Positions 17,500 to 25,713 of a stretch of 64,000 bases of DNA are shown in pieces. Position 1 is the stretch's first letter; every line of letters begins with the position of its first letter. The position numbers were made by a program, and so were the translations under genes. Origin of the DNA: JADJRH01 sp046351455 (GTDB lineage: Bacteria; Myxococcota_A; Polyangia; Polyangiales; Polyangiaceae); contig JAXLYM010000020.1 of NCBI GenBank assembly GCA_046351455.1, positions 1 to 64,000 on the forward strand, given 5' to 3'. The notes beneath the pieces were generated by a model, which was given only the letters and a program-made list of their open reading frames with translations, searched no databases and was not told the DNA's origin.

Positions 17500-19530
17500 T
17501 CACCTCGTGAGCCACACATGGAAATCGCGAAACGCCCCTATTTCGGAGGCGATTGCGATCGTGTCGCCGCCGCGCACGTCGCCGAGATCGACGCCGATCT
17601 CCGTCCATCGATCCGCGGGCCTCTCCGCGACGTCGACTTCGGTGCTCGCGATCGCCTTCTTTTCCCGCTCGATCGTGATGCGGATTCGCTGCGGCGGCCC
17701 GCCGTCCGTGCGGAGCCGCAGCGTCGCTCGACCGGGCGTCACCTCGTTCGCGATACGGAACCGCTCGTCCATCCCCTGCGGCACGATGCGGCCCGCGTCG
17801 AAGCGCTTCGTTCCATCCGGGAGCGCGAGGATCGCCGCGACGATCCAGCCTCCGCGCGGCGCCGGCACCACGTAGTCGTGCGCGCGCTCCTCCACGAGAT
17901 CCGCGACGTCCACCGCGTCGATCGCGGAAGGCCGCACGTCGTCCGGCGGCGCGAGCGCGCTGAAATCGGCCGTGAACAAGACCTTCTCGACGTCGCCGCA
18001 GATCACGTTGTCGGTGATGGTCACGCTGTCGAACCGCGTCCCGAACACGTCCGCGAGGCCGCGCCACCACGACGGATACACCGCCATCACGTCGGGCCGA
18101 TCCGCGAGCGGCATCCGCTCGATCAGCTCCGCCACCGCCGGCACCCCGTGCACCGAAGCCCGCGCGAACGGCAGATCCCGATACCCCCCGAGCCCCAGCC
18201 CATCGAGCGCCGGGAGCCTCGAAAAATAGGGGATCGCGCCCGCGTCGGACAGGAACACGCGCCGAGGCGCCGGCCGCATCGCCGCCAGCCGAATCCCCAC
18301 CTCCGCCTGCTGCTCGCGGATGTTCGCCGACGCGCGCGCGAAGTGATCGATCTGCCGCCCGAACCCCCGGAACGGAGCCACGCACGCGATCCCCGCGAGC
18401 GCCGCGCCGAAGCCCGCGATCGCCCCGCGCCGCTTCGCTGTCGCGATCACCCCGAGCCCCGCCGCCGCGAGCAACATCAGGATCGAGGGCACCGCATAGC
18501 GCCAGTTCTGGAACATGGCAGTCGTGTTGAGCGCCACCATCAGAATGGCGCCGATCGCCCCGATTCCAAGCGGAATCGCGAGCCGTCGCGAAGAGCGATC
18601 GATCATCGCGACCCCCGCGAGCACCGGCAGCACCATCGAGAACGGCCACCCGCCGAGCGCCGCATCGAACGCCGTCGTGCGCAGCGCGATCAAATTCTTC
18701 AGCACACCCACCGCGACGTCGAGCCGCGTGATGTACGGGTTCGCGAACAGGAGCTTTCGCACCGCCCCCGCCGCGCTCCACTCCCCCGTGAGCGCCCGGT
18801 TCGCGATCGCCTGCGCCGCCAGCAAGATCACCGTCGGCGCTCCCGCCCTTGAAATCGAGCCGATCCCGGACAGCGAGCCGCCGCCGCGCCCCACCGTCAC
18901 CGCGAGCGGAAACGAGAGCGCCGCCGCCTCCGGCCGCACCGCCACGAGCATCGCGAGCCACACGCCGGCGCGGATCTGCGCGCGCCCTCGCAAATGCGGA
19001 AGCGCCTCCTCCGCGCGCCGCACCGAGACGAGCGCGCGCCCGAGCACCGCCGCGAACAGCGCCACCTCCATCCCGGAGAACAGCGACCAGTCGACGAGCG
19101 GCACCGCGCACACCATCGGCGCGAACAAGAACGTCACCCACCGAGGCGCCCCGCGCGCCAGCTCCCGAAGCGACCGCGCGAGATCCACCACGCACGCGAT
19201 CGCGAGCCCCGCCGCGAACGCGCCGAGCCACACGCCGCGAAACCCTACGAAATAGCCGATCGCGAGCACGAACGGATACACGATGCTCGTCGCCCCGGAG
19301 GAGTACCCGTTGCCCGGCATCCACTCGAACGGGTGCCCCTCCGCGATGGACCGCGCGAAATCGAAGTGGATGTACACGTCGTCGAGCGGCGCCGGCCACA
19401 CCCCGGTCCGCCGCAGCGCCGGCACGTAAAACGCCGCGCCCGCGCCCACCACGATCGCGACCGACCACGCCCACCACAGCGCGGCGGCGCGCCGAGCACG
19501 CTCCGGTGGGTGGGGGTGGCCGCGGTCCAT
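17500..19530 (-). CDS. Multispanning membrane glycosyltransferase (GT-C fold, putative)
   Basis: Integral membrane protein of 676 aa. The first loop after TM1 reads PLDDVYIHFDFARSIAEGHP followed by FEWMPGNGYSSGATS, which fits the GT-C signature in which Asp-Asp of the first extracytoplasmic loop binds a polyprenyl-phosphate sugar donor. About ten hydrophobic segments follow (for example SIVYPFVLAIGYFVG, AIAGFGAALAGIACVAPF), and the last ~200 residues form a soluble extracytoplasmic domain. The likely role is transfer of a sugar from polyprenyl phosphate to an envelope glycan or protein; donor and acceptor are unknown. ATG at 19530 is preferred over the TTG six codons upstream. It is transcribed away from the TPR gene at 19586. 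Confidence 0.75.
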   Translation of the reverse strand: MDRGHPHPPERARRAAALWWAWSVAIVVGAGAAFYVPALRRTGVWPAPLDDVYIHFDFARSIAEGHPFEWMPGNGYSSGATSIVYPFVLAIGYFVGFRGVWLGAFAAGLAIACVVDLARSLRELARGAPRWVTFLFAPMVCAVPLVDWSLFSGMEVALFAAVLGRALVSVRRAEEALPHLRGRAQIRAGVWLAMLVAVRPEAAALSFPLAVTVGRGGGSLSGIGSISRAGAPTVILLAAQAIANRALTGEWSAAGAVRKLLFANPYITRLDVAVGVLKNLIALRTTAFDAALGGWPFSMVLPVLAGVAMIDRSSRRLAIPLGIGAIGAILMVALNTTAMFQNWRYAVPSILMLLAAAGLGVIATAKRRGAIAGFGAALAGIACVAPFRGFGRQIDHFARASANIREQQAEVGIRLAAMRPAPRRVFLSDAGAIPYFSRLPALDGLGLGGYRDLPFARASVHGVPAVAELIERMPLADRPDVMAVYPSWWRGLADVFGTRFDSVTITDNVICGDVEKVLFTADFSALAPPDDVRPSAIDAVDVADLVEERAHDYVVPAPRGGWIVAAILALPDGTKRFDAGRIVPQGMDERFRIANEVTPGRATLRLRTDGGPPQRIRITIEREKKAIASTEVDVAERPADRWTEIGVDLGDVRGGDTIAIASEIGAFRDFHVWLTR

Positions 19531-19549
19531 GACGGCGCGTTTTAGCAAT

Positions 19550-19576
19550 TTGACATCGCGCCGGAATGACTAAAGT
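19550..19576 (+). promoter_or_regulatory. Possible sigma-70-like promoter of the TPR gene
   Basis: TTGACA (19550-19555), a 15-bp spacer and TAAAGT (19571-19576) lie just upstream of the ATG at 19586. The short distance would give a leaderless or nearly leaderless mRNA, and no Shine-Dalgarno is visible before this ATG. The spacing is short for sigma-70, so confidence is low. Confidence 0.35.
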
Positions 19577-19585
19577 GCGCCGGTC

Positions 19586-20110
19586 ATGCAGCCCGCGAAC
19601 GACAACACGAAGGACGACAAGAAGCACTGGGAGGCCGTGGAGGAGGCCTGCGAGGTGCTCCTCGAAGAGCGGTGGGAGGAGGGCCTCACGATGCTGCGGG
19701 ACGCCATCAAGGCCGACCCGACGAACCCGTACGCCTACCACTACGCTGCCGCCGCCCTCTACGAATTGCGGCAAATGGAGCCGGCCCGCGACGCTTACCG
19801 CGCCGCCCTCCGGTACGCCCCCAACTACCTCGCTTCCCGCGTCGGCCTCTCGCACGTGCTGCGCGAGCTCGGGGACGCGCGCGGCGCGCTGAACGAGGCG
19901 CAGGAGGCGCTCGCTCGGTTCCCGCGCGACGCGGACGCGATGCGGGCCGCGGGCCTCGCGCACGCCGCCCTCGGGCAACGGAAGGCCGCGAAACGCCACC
20001 TCGAAGGCTACCTGGACGGCTCGCCCGAGGTCGAAGATCGCATGGAAGTGCAGCAGATCCTGGAGATGCTCGGCATCGGCGAAGAGGGCGACCCCGTCGA
20101 GTTCAACTGA
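19586..20110 (+). CDS. Tetratricopeptide-repeat protein
   Basis: Soluble cytoplasmic protein of 174 aa built almost entirely of TPR units, for example CEVLLEERWEEGLTMLRDAI, YHYAAAALYELRQMEPARDA, YLASRVGLSHVLRELGDARG and RAAGLAHAALGQRKAAKRHL. Each has the small-residue pattern of the TPR consensus. No enzymatic domain or signal is present. TPR stacks mediate protein-protein contacts; the partner cannot be inferred. It is divergent from the glycosyltransferase, with only 55 bp between starts, and convergent with the lipoprotein at 20208. Confidence 0.85.
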   Translation: MQPANDNTKDDKKHWEAVEEACEVLLEERWEEGLTMLRDAIKADPTNPYAYHYAAAALYELRQMEPARDAYRAALRYAPNYLASRVGLSHVLRELGDARGALNEAQEALARFPRDADAMRAAGLAHAALGQRKAAKRHLEGYLDGSPEVEDRMEVQQILEMLGIGEEGDPVEFN

Positions 20111-20161
20111 CCCCCTCCCCCCGCGAGCGGCGCCCTCGCAACACCCCCTCAAACTGCCGCT

Positions 20162-20206
20162 CTCCGAACTACCACTCTCGAAACTGTCACTCTCGAAACT
20201 GTCACT
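20162..20206. repeat. 15-bp tandem repeat, three copies
   Basis: CTCGAAACTGTCACT at 20177-20191 and 20192-20206 is exact; a degenerate copy lies at 20162-20176 and a further trace just upstream. It fills the 97-bp gap between the converging TPR gene and the lipoprotein. The core is ACTGTCA. Confidence 0.8.
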
Positions 20207-20207
20207 C

Positions 20208-20858
20208 TCACGGGCAGCGGGTGCCCACGAATGACCCGTTCATGTTGAAGTTGCCGGGGCTGTCCACGGGCAGGCCCGTGACGGTGAACTGCACCACGAC
20301 GTCGTTCACCGAGGTGATCTCGATCTGGCCCTCCGGCACGTCGATGCCGCCGGAGCCCGCGCACGTGTTGCCGCCCTCTCCGAACGTCTCGGTGATCATC
20401 GTGTGGACCTCGGGATCGCTCAGGGGAATGGTGCCCACCACGAGGTACGAAGTCGGGATCTCGACTGCCACGTTGAAGCCGCCGCACCCGCCGCCTTCGC
20501 CGTAAGGGTTTCCGCACGACGGCTCCTGCGCGCCCACGCCCCAGAAGAGGAACTGCGTGTCCGACAGCAATCCACCGTTCGGATCCTCGCCGGTCGCCGC
20601 GGCCTCCTGCGCGTGCGTGAGCACGTAGGCCGGGGGCGCGCACGCCGCGAAATCGCCGCAATCCGGCGGCACGCCCGTGCCCGTCGTCGCCCCGCCGGTG
20701 CCCGTCCCCGTGTCCGTCCCCGTCGCGGTGGCGCCGCCCGCGCCGCCGTCCCCGCCGCCGCCGTCTCCACCCTTGATCGTCGTCGTGCACCCGACGAGCG
20801 AAGTGATCGCCAGGGCCGCAAAAGCCATCCCGAAGTGACCCACAAGCTGCTTCATCAT
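20208..20858 (-). CDS. Hypothetical lipoprotein with Gly/Thr linker
   Basis: Lipoprotein of 216 aa of unknown function. The signal peptide ends at SLVGC (Cys24), followed by a ~35-residue Gly/Asp/Thr linker and a Cys-containing domain (VPPDCGDFAACAPP, EPSCGNPYGEGGGCGGF, GGNTCAGSG, TRCP at the end) with enough Cys for several disulfides. Strand-rich stretches such as YLVVGTIPLSDPEV and GQIEITSVNDVVVQFTVTG suggest a beta-sandwich. Two adjacent ATGs (20858 and 20855) follow GAAGGGA; the first is used here. It precedes the esterase-like lipoprotein gene on the opposite side of a 124-bp gap but in the same direction downstream. Confidence 0.7.
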   Translation of the reverse strand: MMKQLVGHFGMAFAALAITSLVGCTTTIKGGDGGGGDGGAGGATATGTDTGTGTGGATTGTGVPPDCGDFAACAPPAYVLTHAQEAAATGEDPNGGLLSDTQFLFWGVGAQEPSCGNPYGEGGGCGGFNVAVEIPTSYLVVGTIPLSDPEVHTMITETFGEGGNTCAGSGGIDVPEGQIEITSVNDVVVQFTVTGLPVDSPGNFNMNGSFVGTRCP

Positions 20859-20982
20859 GGCCAGTCCCTTCAGCAACGGCCGTACCACGCCGCGGCGAGC
20901 GAGCATGTCCCGCTCACCGCGGCGAGCACCGCGCCGTCCCCGCCCCGGTGTGCCAGAGACGGTGGCACAGAAACCCTTCTTC

Positions 20983-23001
20983 TCAGGGCGCCGGGACGCG
21001 CCCCTTCGGATCGTTCGCGAGGTTCAGGAGGAAGTCGGCCGCCTGGTTCGAGGCGTCCGGATCGTCGAAGATGACGAAGTGCCCATCATCCCCGGGCGAC
21101 ACCGGCCACTGCGCGAGGATGCCCGACGCGGCCCCACCCCCGATGTTGCCGGCCAGCCCCTCCGCCGGCACCGTCACCGCCTGAGGACCGCCATATTGCG
21201 TCTCCACGATCGGCTTCTGCCCCGGGAGCTGCATCGGCAACCCCGCCGCGATGCTGTGCGCCTCGATCCCGTGCGGCGGAGCATACGAGTCGCCCACGCC
21301 GTCCGGATTGATGCCCTCGGTCATGTAGATGCTCTTCGCCGCGAACCCCTGGCGCGGCGACGTGGCCAGAAAGCGCGCGTAATGGTACGTGTCCGCCACG
21401 TCCACGATCGACTGCGCCAGCGAGATCGCCGGGTGGAATACGTTCAGCTCCGGCGCCTCGTCGACGTTGAGCTGCAAGAACACCGTGCTCACGAGCTGCT
21501 TGATGCTCGGATCCGGCTTCGTCTTCTCCAGCAGCGTGATCCCGAATACGGCCGAGGACCCCGACAGCACGCCGCCCCGAAGCGCCGAATTCGACGCGAG
21601 GAACATCGGCCCGGACAGCCCTCCTTGCGAGTGACCGAAATAAAGCACCTTCGCCGGATCGAACTTCACCTCCGCGCCCGTCGCGGACACGCCCGCAGGC
21701 ACCGTGATCTTCGTCTCCGTGAAGAGGCGCTGTCGCTGCACCTCGTCCACCGCGCCTTGCCGCGGATTCGTGCGCGCCGCGACGGGATTTTCGAAGTTGA
21801 AGAAGAGCACTTCGACCGAGCTGGAGCCGCTCCCTGGCGGCGGCGCACCGGGCCGCGCGCCGTGGAAGATCTGGTCGACTCCCATGCTCGCGAGGCACCG
21901 CTTCGCCAGCACGCGCGCGGTCCCGTCCTCCAGGAAGCTCTCGTAATAACCGCCCGTGCCGTGCGCATAGAGCACGATCGGATATCCGTCCTTCGGCATG
22001 GGGCATTTGTCGGGCTTCGGCACCGCGAGGGCGAAGCGCATCGGGAACGTGTCCACCGCCTTCGGCTTGCCGTCGACGATGTTGAAGTTGCCGCCGTCTC
22101 CGTAGTTCGAAAATGGCAGTTTGCCTGCCTGGTAGTTCGGCGACGGGCCGTAGCTGCCGATGTACGTCTCGTAGCTGGGGAGCGTCGCGGTGTGCTCCCA
22201 CGCGAGCGGATCCGCCTGCGGCGCGGGGATGTTCTTGAGCACGTCGTCCGCCACGGCGTAGAGCTCCGCCGTCGGGTCCGCGGTCGTGAACGCGGTGAAG
22301 TGGACGATGTGCTTGCGCGACACGCCCGCCTTCTCCACCTCCACGATCGACGACTCGAAGAGCTGCCGCGCCGGCGCGCTCCTCTCCGTCGGCGTCGTGA
22401 GGCCGAGCACCTCCTGCAGATCCGCGCCCGCCTTCACGGGAGAGCCGTTCTCACCGAGCAGCTTGTCCGTCACGACGAGCGCGTACTTCGTGTGGGGCTG
22501 CAATGGGAAGCCGATCGTCGGCATGAAGGCCAGCGTGTTCGGGAGCCAGTACGCCCCGGCCTCTTTGCGGAAGTAGAGCGAGACGAGCGCGCGCTTGCCG
22601 ACGTCCGCGCTCTTCGGGTCCACGTTGATGAGCTGCACCGAGGCGCCCGCGTCGAGCGCGGCCTTGGGATCGGCCGGGAGGCTCTCTTCATCGATCGGCT
22701 GATCGAAGCGGAGGAACCCCGCGGCCGCGGGCGAGAAGCCGTCGAGCTTGCCCTCGATCGCGTCGATGTATTGCGAGATGATCGGGACGTTCTTCGGGTT
22801 GTAATACCCTTTGACCTGCGGCGATCCCGCGACGAGGCGGAGATCGCTCGGCCATGGGTGATCGAAGAACGTCGCCTCCGAGAGGGCGTCGAGCGAGGTG
22901 GGGAGGACGTACGTGGACGTCGTGTCGGAACCGGAGACGCCGCTGCACGCGGTCAATGCGACGGGCGCGAGCAGGAGGGCGCACGAGAGGAGGCTGCGCA
23001 T
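20983..23001 (-). CDS. Lipoprotein lipase/esterase (alpha/beta hydrolase)
   Basis: Cell-surface hydrolase of 672 aa. The signal peptide ends in VALTAC (Cys19). The N-terminal ~280 residues are a beta-rich domain seen in large bacterial lipases (begins YVLPTSLDALSEATFFDHPW). The hydrolase core starts at YPIVLYAHGTGGYYESFL (HG oxyanion), has the nucleophile elbow LYFGHSQGGLSGP (GHSQGG), and ends with SPGDDGHFVIFDDP, where His is the likely third catalytic residue. It probably cleaves ester substrates outside the cell, fitting a predatory lifestyle. The start at 23001 is chosen because it gives an exact lipoprotein signal; longer frames overlap the divergent SDR promoter. Confidence 0.85.
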   Translation of the reverse strand: MRSLLSCALLLAPVALTACSGVSGSDTTSTYVLPTSLDALSEATFFDHPWPSDLRLVAGSPQVKGYYNPKNVPIISQYIDAIEGKLDGFSPAAAGFLRFDQPIDEESLPADPKAALDAGASVQLINVDPKSADVGKRALVSLYFRKEAGAYWLPNTLAFMPTIGFPLQPHTKYALVVTDKLLGENGSPVKAGADLQEVLGLTTPTERSAPARQLFESSIVEVEKAGVSRKHIVHFTAFTTADPTAELYAVADDVLKNIPAPQADPLAWEHTATLPSYETYIGSYGPSPNYQAGKLPFSNYGDGGNFNIVDGKPKAVDTFPMRFALAVPKPDKCPMPKDGYPIVLYAHGTGGYYESFLEDGTARVLAKRCLASMGVDQIFHGARPGAPPPGSGSSSVEVLFFNFENPVAARTNPRQGAVDEVQRQRLFTETKITVPAGVSATGAEVKFDPAKVLYFGHSQGGLSGPMFLASNSALRGGVLSGSSAVFGITLLEKTKPDPSIKQLVSTVFLQLNVDEAPELNVFHPAISLAQSIVDVADTYHYARFLATSPRQGFAAKSIYMTEGINPDGVGDSYAPPHGIEAHSIAAGLPMQLPGQKPIVETQYGGPQAVTVPAEGLAGNIGGGAASGILAQWPVSPGDDGHFVIFDDPDASNQAADFLLNLANDPKGRVPAP

Positions 23002-23065
23002 CCATGGATCCTGCACGAACAGAACGGCGGCGTCGACTGCGCGCAGGCCGGAAATGCCTCCGGCG

Positions 23066-23092
23066 TTGTCCTTCACACCTAAATCATATACA
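23066..23092 (+). promoter_or_regulatory. Possible promoter of the eight-gene catabolic operon
   Basis: TTGTCC (23066-23071) and TATACA (23087-23092) with a 15-bp spacer sit in an AT-rich patch, rare in this window, directly before the ATG at 23101. The same patch could be an operator for the MarR protein encoded in the operon. The spacing is not ideal, so it is a candidate only. Confidence 0.3.
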
Positions 23093-23100
23093 CATCGCTC

Positions 23101-23850
23101 ATGTCGCTTATCGGCAAACGAGCGCTCGTCACGGGCGGCGGGCGCGGGATCGGACGCGCGATCGCGCTTCGGCTCGCGGAGGAGGGCGCGCACGTCGTCG
23201 TCGTGGGGCGAACTGCCGCAGAGGTGGACGAGGTCGCGGACCTCACCCGCGGTACGCCGCTCGTGCTCGACGTCGCCGATCGATCCGCGATCGAGGGCGC
23301 GCGGCCGCGAATGGGCTCCGTCGACGTGCTCGTGAACAACGCGGGCATGGCCGAGAGCGCGCCGCTCGAACGCACGACCGACGAGATGTGGGATCGCGCG
23401 TTCGCCGTGAACGTGACGTCCGCGTTCGCGCTGTGCCGCGCGCTCTTACCGCCGATGGTGAAGGCCGGATGGGGCCGCGTGATCAACGTCGCGTCGACGG
23501 CGGGGCTCACCGGCTTCGCGTACACGGCCGCTTACTGCGCGTCGAAGCACGCGATGGTCGGCCTCACGCGGGCGCTCGCGCTCGACGTGGCGAAGAGCGG
23601 AGTCACGGTGAACGCGGTCTGTCCCGGCTGGGTGCGCACGCGCATGACGGACGAGGCGATCGCGCGCATCGTCAGCAAAACAGGCCGAAGCGAAGGCGAA
23701 GCGCGCCACTCGCTCGAACGGATGTCGCCGCAGGGACGCCTCGTGGAGCCGCAGGAAGTGGCGCACGCGGTGGCGATGCTCTGCGCGGATGGCGCCGGAT
23801 CGATCCACGGACAGACGATCGTGGTCGACGGCGGACAGGTGATGAAGTGA
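23101..23850 (+). CDS. Short-chain dehydrogenase (3-hydroxyacyl-CoA dehydrogenase-like SDR)
   Basis: NAD(P)-dependent SDR of 249 aa, the standard length. Motifs: VTGGGRGIGRAIA (cofactor, TGxxxGxG), NNAGMAE, the catalytic Ser strand NVASTAGLTG, YTAAYCASKHAMVG (YxxxK), and CPGWVRTRM after the active site. The family includes 3-hydroxyacyl-CoA and 3-oxoacyl-ACP reductases. As the first gene of an acyl-CoA degradation operon it most likely oxidises the beta-hydroxyacyl-CoA produced by the hydratase encoded three genes downstream. It overlaps the next start by GTGA (23847-23850). Confidence 0.92.
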   Translation: MSLIGKRALVTGGGRGIGRAIALRLAEEGAHVVVVGRTAAEVDEVADLTRGTPLVLDVADRSAIEGARPRMGSVDVLVNNAGMAESAPLERTTDEMWDRAFAVNVTSAFALCRALLPPMVKAGWGRVINVASTAGLTGFAYTAAYCASKHAMVGLTRALALDVAKSGVTVNAVCPGWVRTRMTDEAIARIVSKTGRSEGEARHSLERMSPQGRLVEPQEVAHAVAMLCADGAGSIHGQTIVVDGGQVMK

Positions 23851-24260
23851 CGAAGCATATCGAGTTCGTGCAGCCGGAAGGCTGGGCCCCGCCGAAGGGC
23901 TACTCCAACGGGATCATCGCGACGGGCCGCACGCTCTACGTCGCCGGCCAGGTCGGCTGGAACGCGAAGGAGCAATTCGAGAGTGCAGAGTTCGACGCGC
24001 AGTTCGCGCAGGCGCTCGACAACGTGCTCGCGGTCGTCAAAGCCGCGGGCGGCGCGCCCACCGACGTCGTGCGCATGACGATCTATGTGACGGATTTGAA
24101 GGCCTATCGAAATAGCCTGAAGTCCGTCGGTCGCATCTGGAAGGACCGCATGGGCCGCCACTACCCGGTGATGGCGCTCGTCGGCGTCGCGGGCCTCGTG
24201 GAGGTCGGCGCGCTGCTCGAAATCGAGGCCACCGCGTGCCTCGCCGAGGTCGCGACGTGA
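23847..24260 (+). CDS. RidA/YjgF-family protein lacking the deaminase Arg
   Basis: Member of the Rid (YjgF/YER057c/UK114) family, 137 aa, a trimeric chorismate-mutase-like fold. Recognised from SNGIIATGRTLYVAGQVGWN, ALDNVLAVVKAAGGAPTDVV, RMTIYVTDLKAYRNS and the end LLEIEATACLAE. In the enamine/imine deaminase RidA an Arg follows the YPA segment (ARS); here the equivalent residues are HYPVMALV, with Met in place of Arg. That puts it outside the proven deaminase groups, so another activity or a binding role is likely. GTGA overlaps at both ends tie it to the SDR and the MarR gene. Rid homologues of this kind are frequent in aromatic-compound operons. Confidence 0.88.
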   Translation: MTKHIEFVQPEGWAPPKGYSNGIIATGRTLYVAGQVGWNAKEQFESAEFDAQFAQALDNVLAVVKAAGGAPTDVVRMTIYVTDLKAYRNSLKSVGRIWKDRMGRHYPVMALVGVAGLVEVGALLEIEATACLAEVAT

Positions 24261-24880
24261 GGCGAGGCGCTCCGGCGCGCAGGCCCGTCGCGTCTCCTTC
24301 CTCGGTACCGGGTCCGAACGGCACGCCCGAACAAGCCGCGGTGCGCGCGTGGGTGCGCGTGCTCGCGGTGCACAAGCGAGGGCTCGCCGCGATCCGCGAC
24401 GACATCGAGCGCGAGATGACGCTGCCGCGCTTCGATCTGCTCGCGAACCTGGTCCGCGCCGACGGGCAGACGCTCGCGGCCTTGTCGCGCAGCATGCTCG
24501 TGACGGCGGGCAACCTCACGGGCCTCGTGGATCGCGCCGCGCGCGACGGCCTCGTGGAGCGGCGCAGCGATCCGAACGATCGCCGCGCGTGGCGCGTGCA
24601 CCTCACGCCGAAGGGAACGCGCGCCTTTCAAGAGGCCGAGCGGCGCCACTCGACGAAGGTCGCGCGCGTGTTCTCCGGCCTCGCGCCCGCGGAGCTGGAG
24701 CAGTTGATTCAGCTCCTCGACAAGGTGAAGGCGACGCTGCGCGAGGCGGAGCCGGAGCCGACGACGCTGCGCCGCACGATCAGCGCGCGCCCCAAGATGC
24801 AGAGCGGCCGCCCCCCGCGGTCCGCGCGCCGTTTCGGCGGGACGATCGCCGCCGAGGACAAGAAGAAGAGGACCCCGTGA
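24257..24880 (+). CDS. MarR-family transcriptional regulator
   Basis: Winged helix-turn-helix regulator of 207 aa. The core (about 40-165) reads MTLPRFDLLANLVRADGQ, LAALSRSMLVTAGNLTGLVD (recognition helix) and RRSDPNDRRAWRVHLTPKG (the wing), the MarR signature. It carries an extra basic C-terminal tail (~35 residues rich in Arg, Lys, Pro). It starts with GTG at 24257 overlapping the RidA-like stop. Lying inside the operon, it probably represses the operon and responds to an aromatic acid or its CoA thioester, as related MarR proteins do; the ligand is inference. Confidence 0.92.
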   Translation: MRRGAPARRPVASPSSVPGPNGTPEQAAVRAWVRVLAVHKRGLAAIRDDIEREMTLPRFDLLANLVRADGQTLAALSRSMLVTAGNLTGLVDRAARDGLVERRSDPNDRRAWRVHLTPKGTRAFQEAERRHSTKVARVFSGLAPAELEQLIQLLDKVKATLREAEPEPTTLRRTISARPKMQSGRPPRSARRFGGTIAAEDKKKRTP

Positions 24881-25713
24881 CCCTATCGCCGAAGACGTTC
24901 TCCCTCGATGTGTCGCGCGGCGTCGCCGCGATCACCTTGGATCGCCCCGATCGCCTGAACGCCCTCACCTTCGAGGTGTACCAGGAGCTCGCGTCGACGT
25001 TCCGATCGCTCGACAAGGTGGAGGAGGCGCGCGCGGTGGTGATCACCGGCAAGGGCCGCGGCTTCTGCTCGGGCGGCGACGTGGAGGGCATCATCCGCGA
25101 GCTGTTCTCCCGGGACATCCGCGCGCTGCTCGATTTCACGCGCATCACGGGCGCGCTCATTCAATCGATCCGTGAGCTGCGGAGGCCCGTGATCGCCGCG
25201 GTGAACGGCGTCGCGGTCGGCGCCGGCGCGGTGATCGCGACCGCGTGCGATCTCCGCATCTTCGCGGAGTCGGCGCGCATCGGCTTCATCTTCCCGAAGG
25301 TCGGCCTCTCCGGCGCGGACATGGGCGCTTCGTTCTTGTTGCCGCGCATCGTCGGGCACGGGCGCGCCTCCGAATTGCTGTTCTTCGGCGACATCGTGCC
25401 TGCGAAGGAGGCCTTCGAGATGGGCCTCGCGAACAGGCTGGTTCCGGACGCCGAGTGCGTGCCTCTCGCGATGAGCTGGGCCGAGAAGCTGGCGCGCGGG
25501 CCGGCCTTCGCGCACACCGTGACGAAGCAGATGCTGGAGTCGGAATACAGCATGTCGCTTCCGCAGGCGATCGAGGCCGAGGCGCAGGCGCAGGCCATCT
25601 GCATGGCGCACCCGGATTTCCGCATCGCGTACGACGCGAACAAGGCCAAGGAGAAGCCGAAGTTCAAGGGGGCGGAGATCGTGGATTCGCCGAAGACGGA
25701 AGGCGGATCGTGA
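24877..25713 (+). CDS. Enoyl-CoA hydratase/isomerase-family enzyme
   Basis: Crotonase-fold enzyme of 278 aa. The oxyanion-hole segments are GKGRGFCSGGDVEGI and AAVNGVAVGAGAVIATACDL. The second catalytic position in PKVGLSGADMGASFLLPRIVG has Gly-Leu-Ser-Gly-Ala-Asp rather than the classical Glu, so the reaction may be hydrolysis or isomerisation instead of simple hydration. The C-terminal helices (ANRLVPDAECVPLAMSWAEK) are normal. GTGA overlaps join it to the MarR and acyl-CoA dehydrogenase genes. In the operon it would act on a CoA-bound, possibly cyclic intermediate. Confidence 0.9.
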   Translation: MTLSPKTFSLDVSRGVAAITLDRPDRLNALTFEVYQELASTFRSLDKVEEARAVVITGKGRGFCSGGDVEGIIRELFSRDIRALLDFTRITGALIQSIRELRRPVIAAVNGVAVGAGAVIATACDLRIFAESARIGFIFPKVGLSGADMGASFLLPRIVGHGRASELLFFGDIVPAKEAFEMGLANRLVPDAECVPLAMSWAEKLARGPAFAHTVTKQMLESEYSMSLPQAIEAEAQAQAICMAHPDFRIAYDANKAKEKPKFKGAEIVDSPKTEGGS

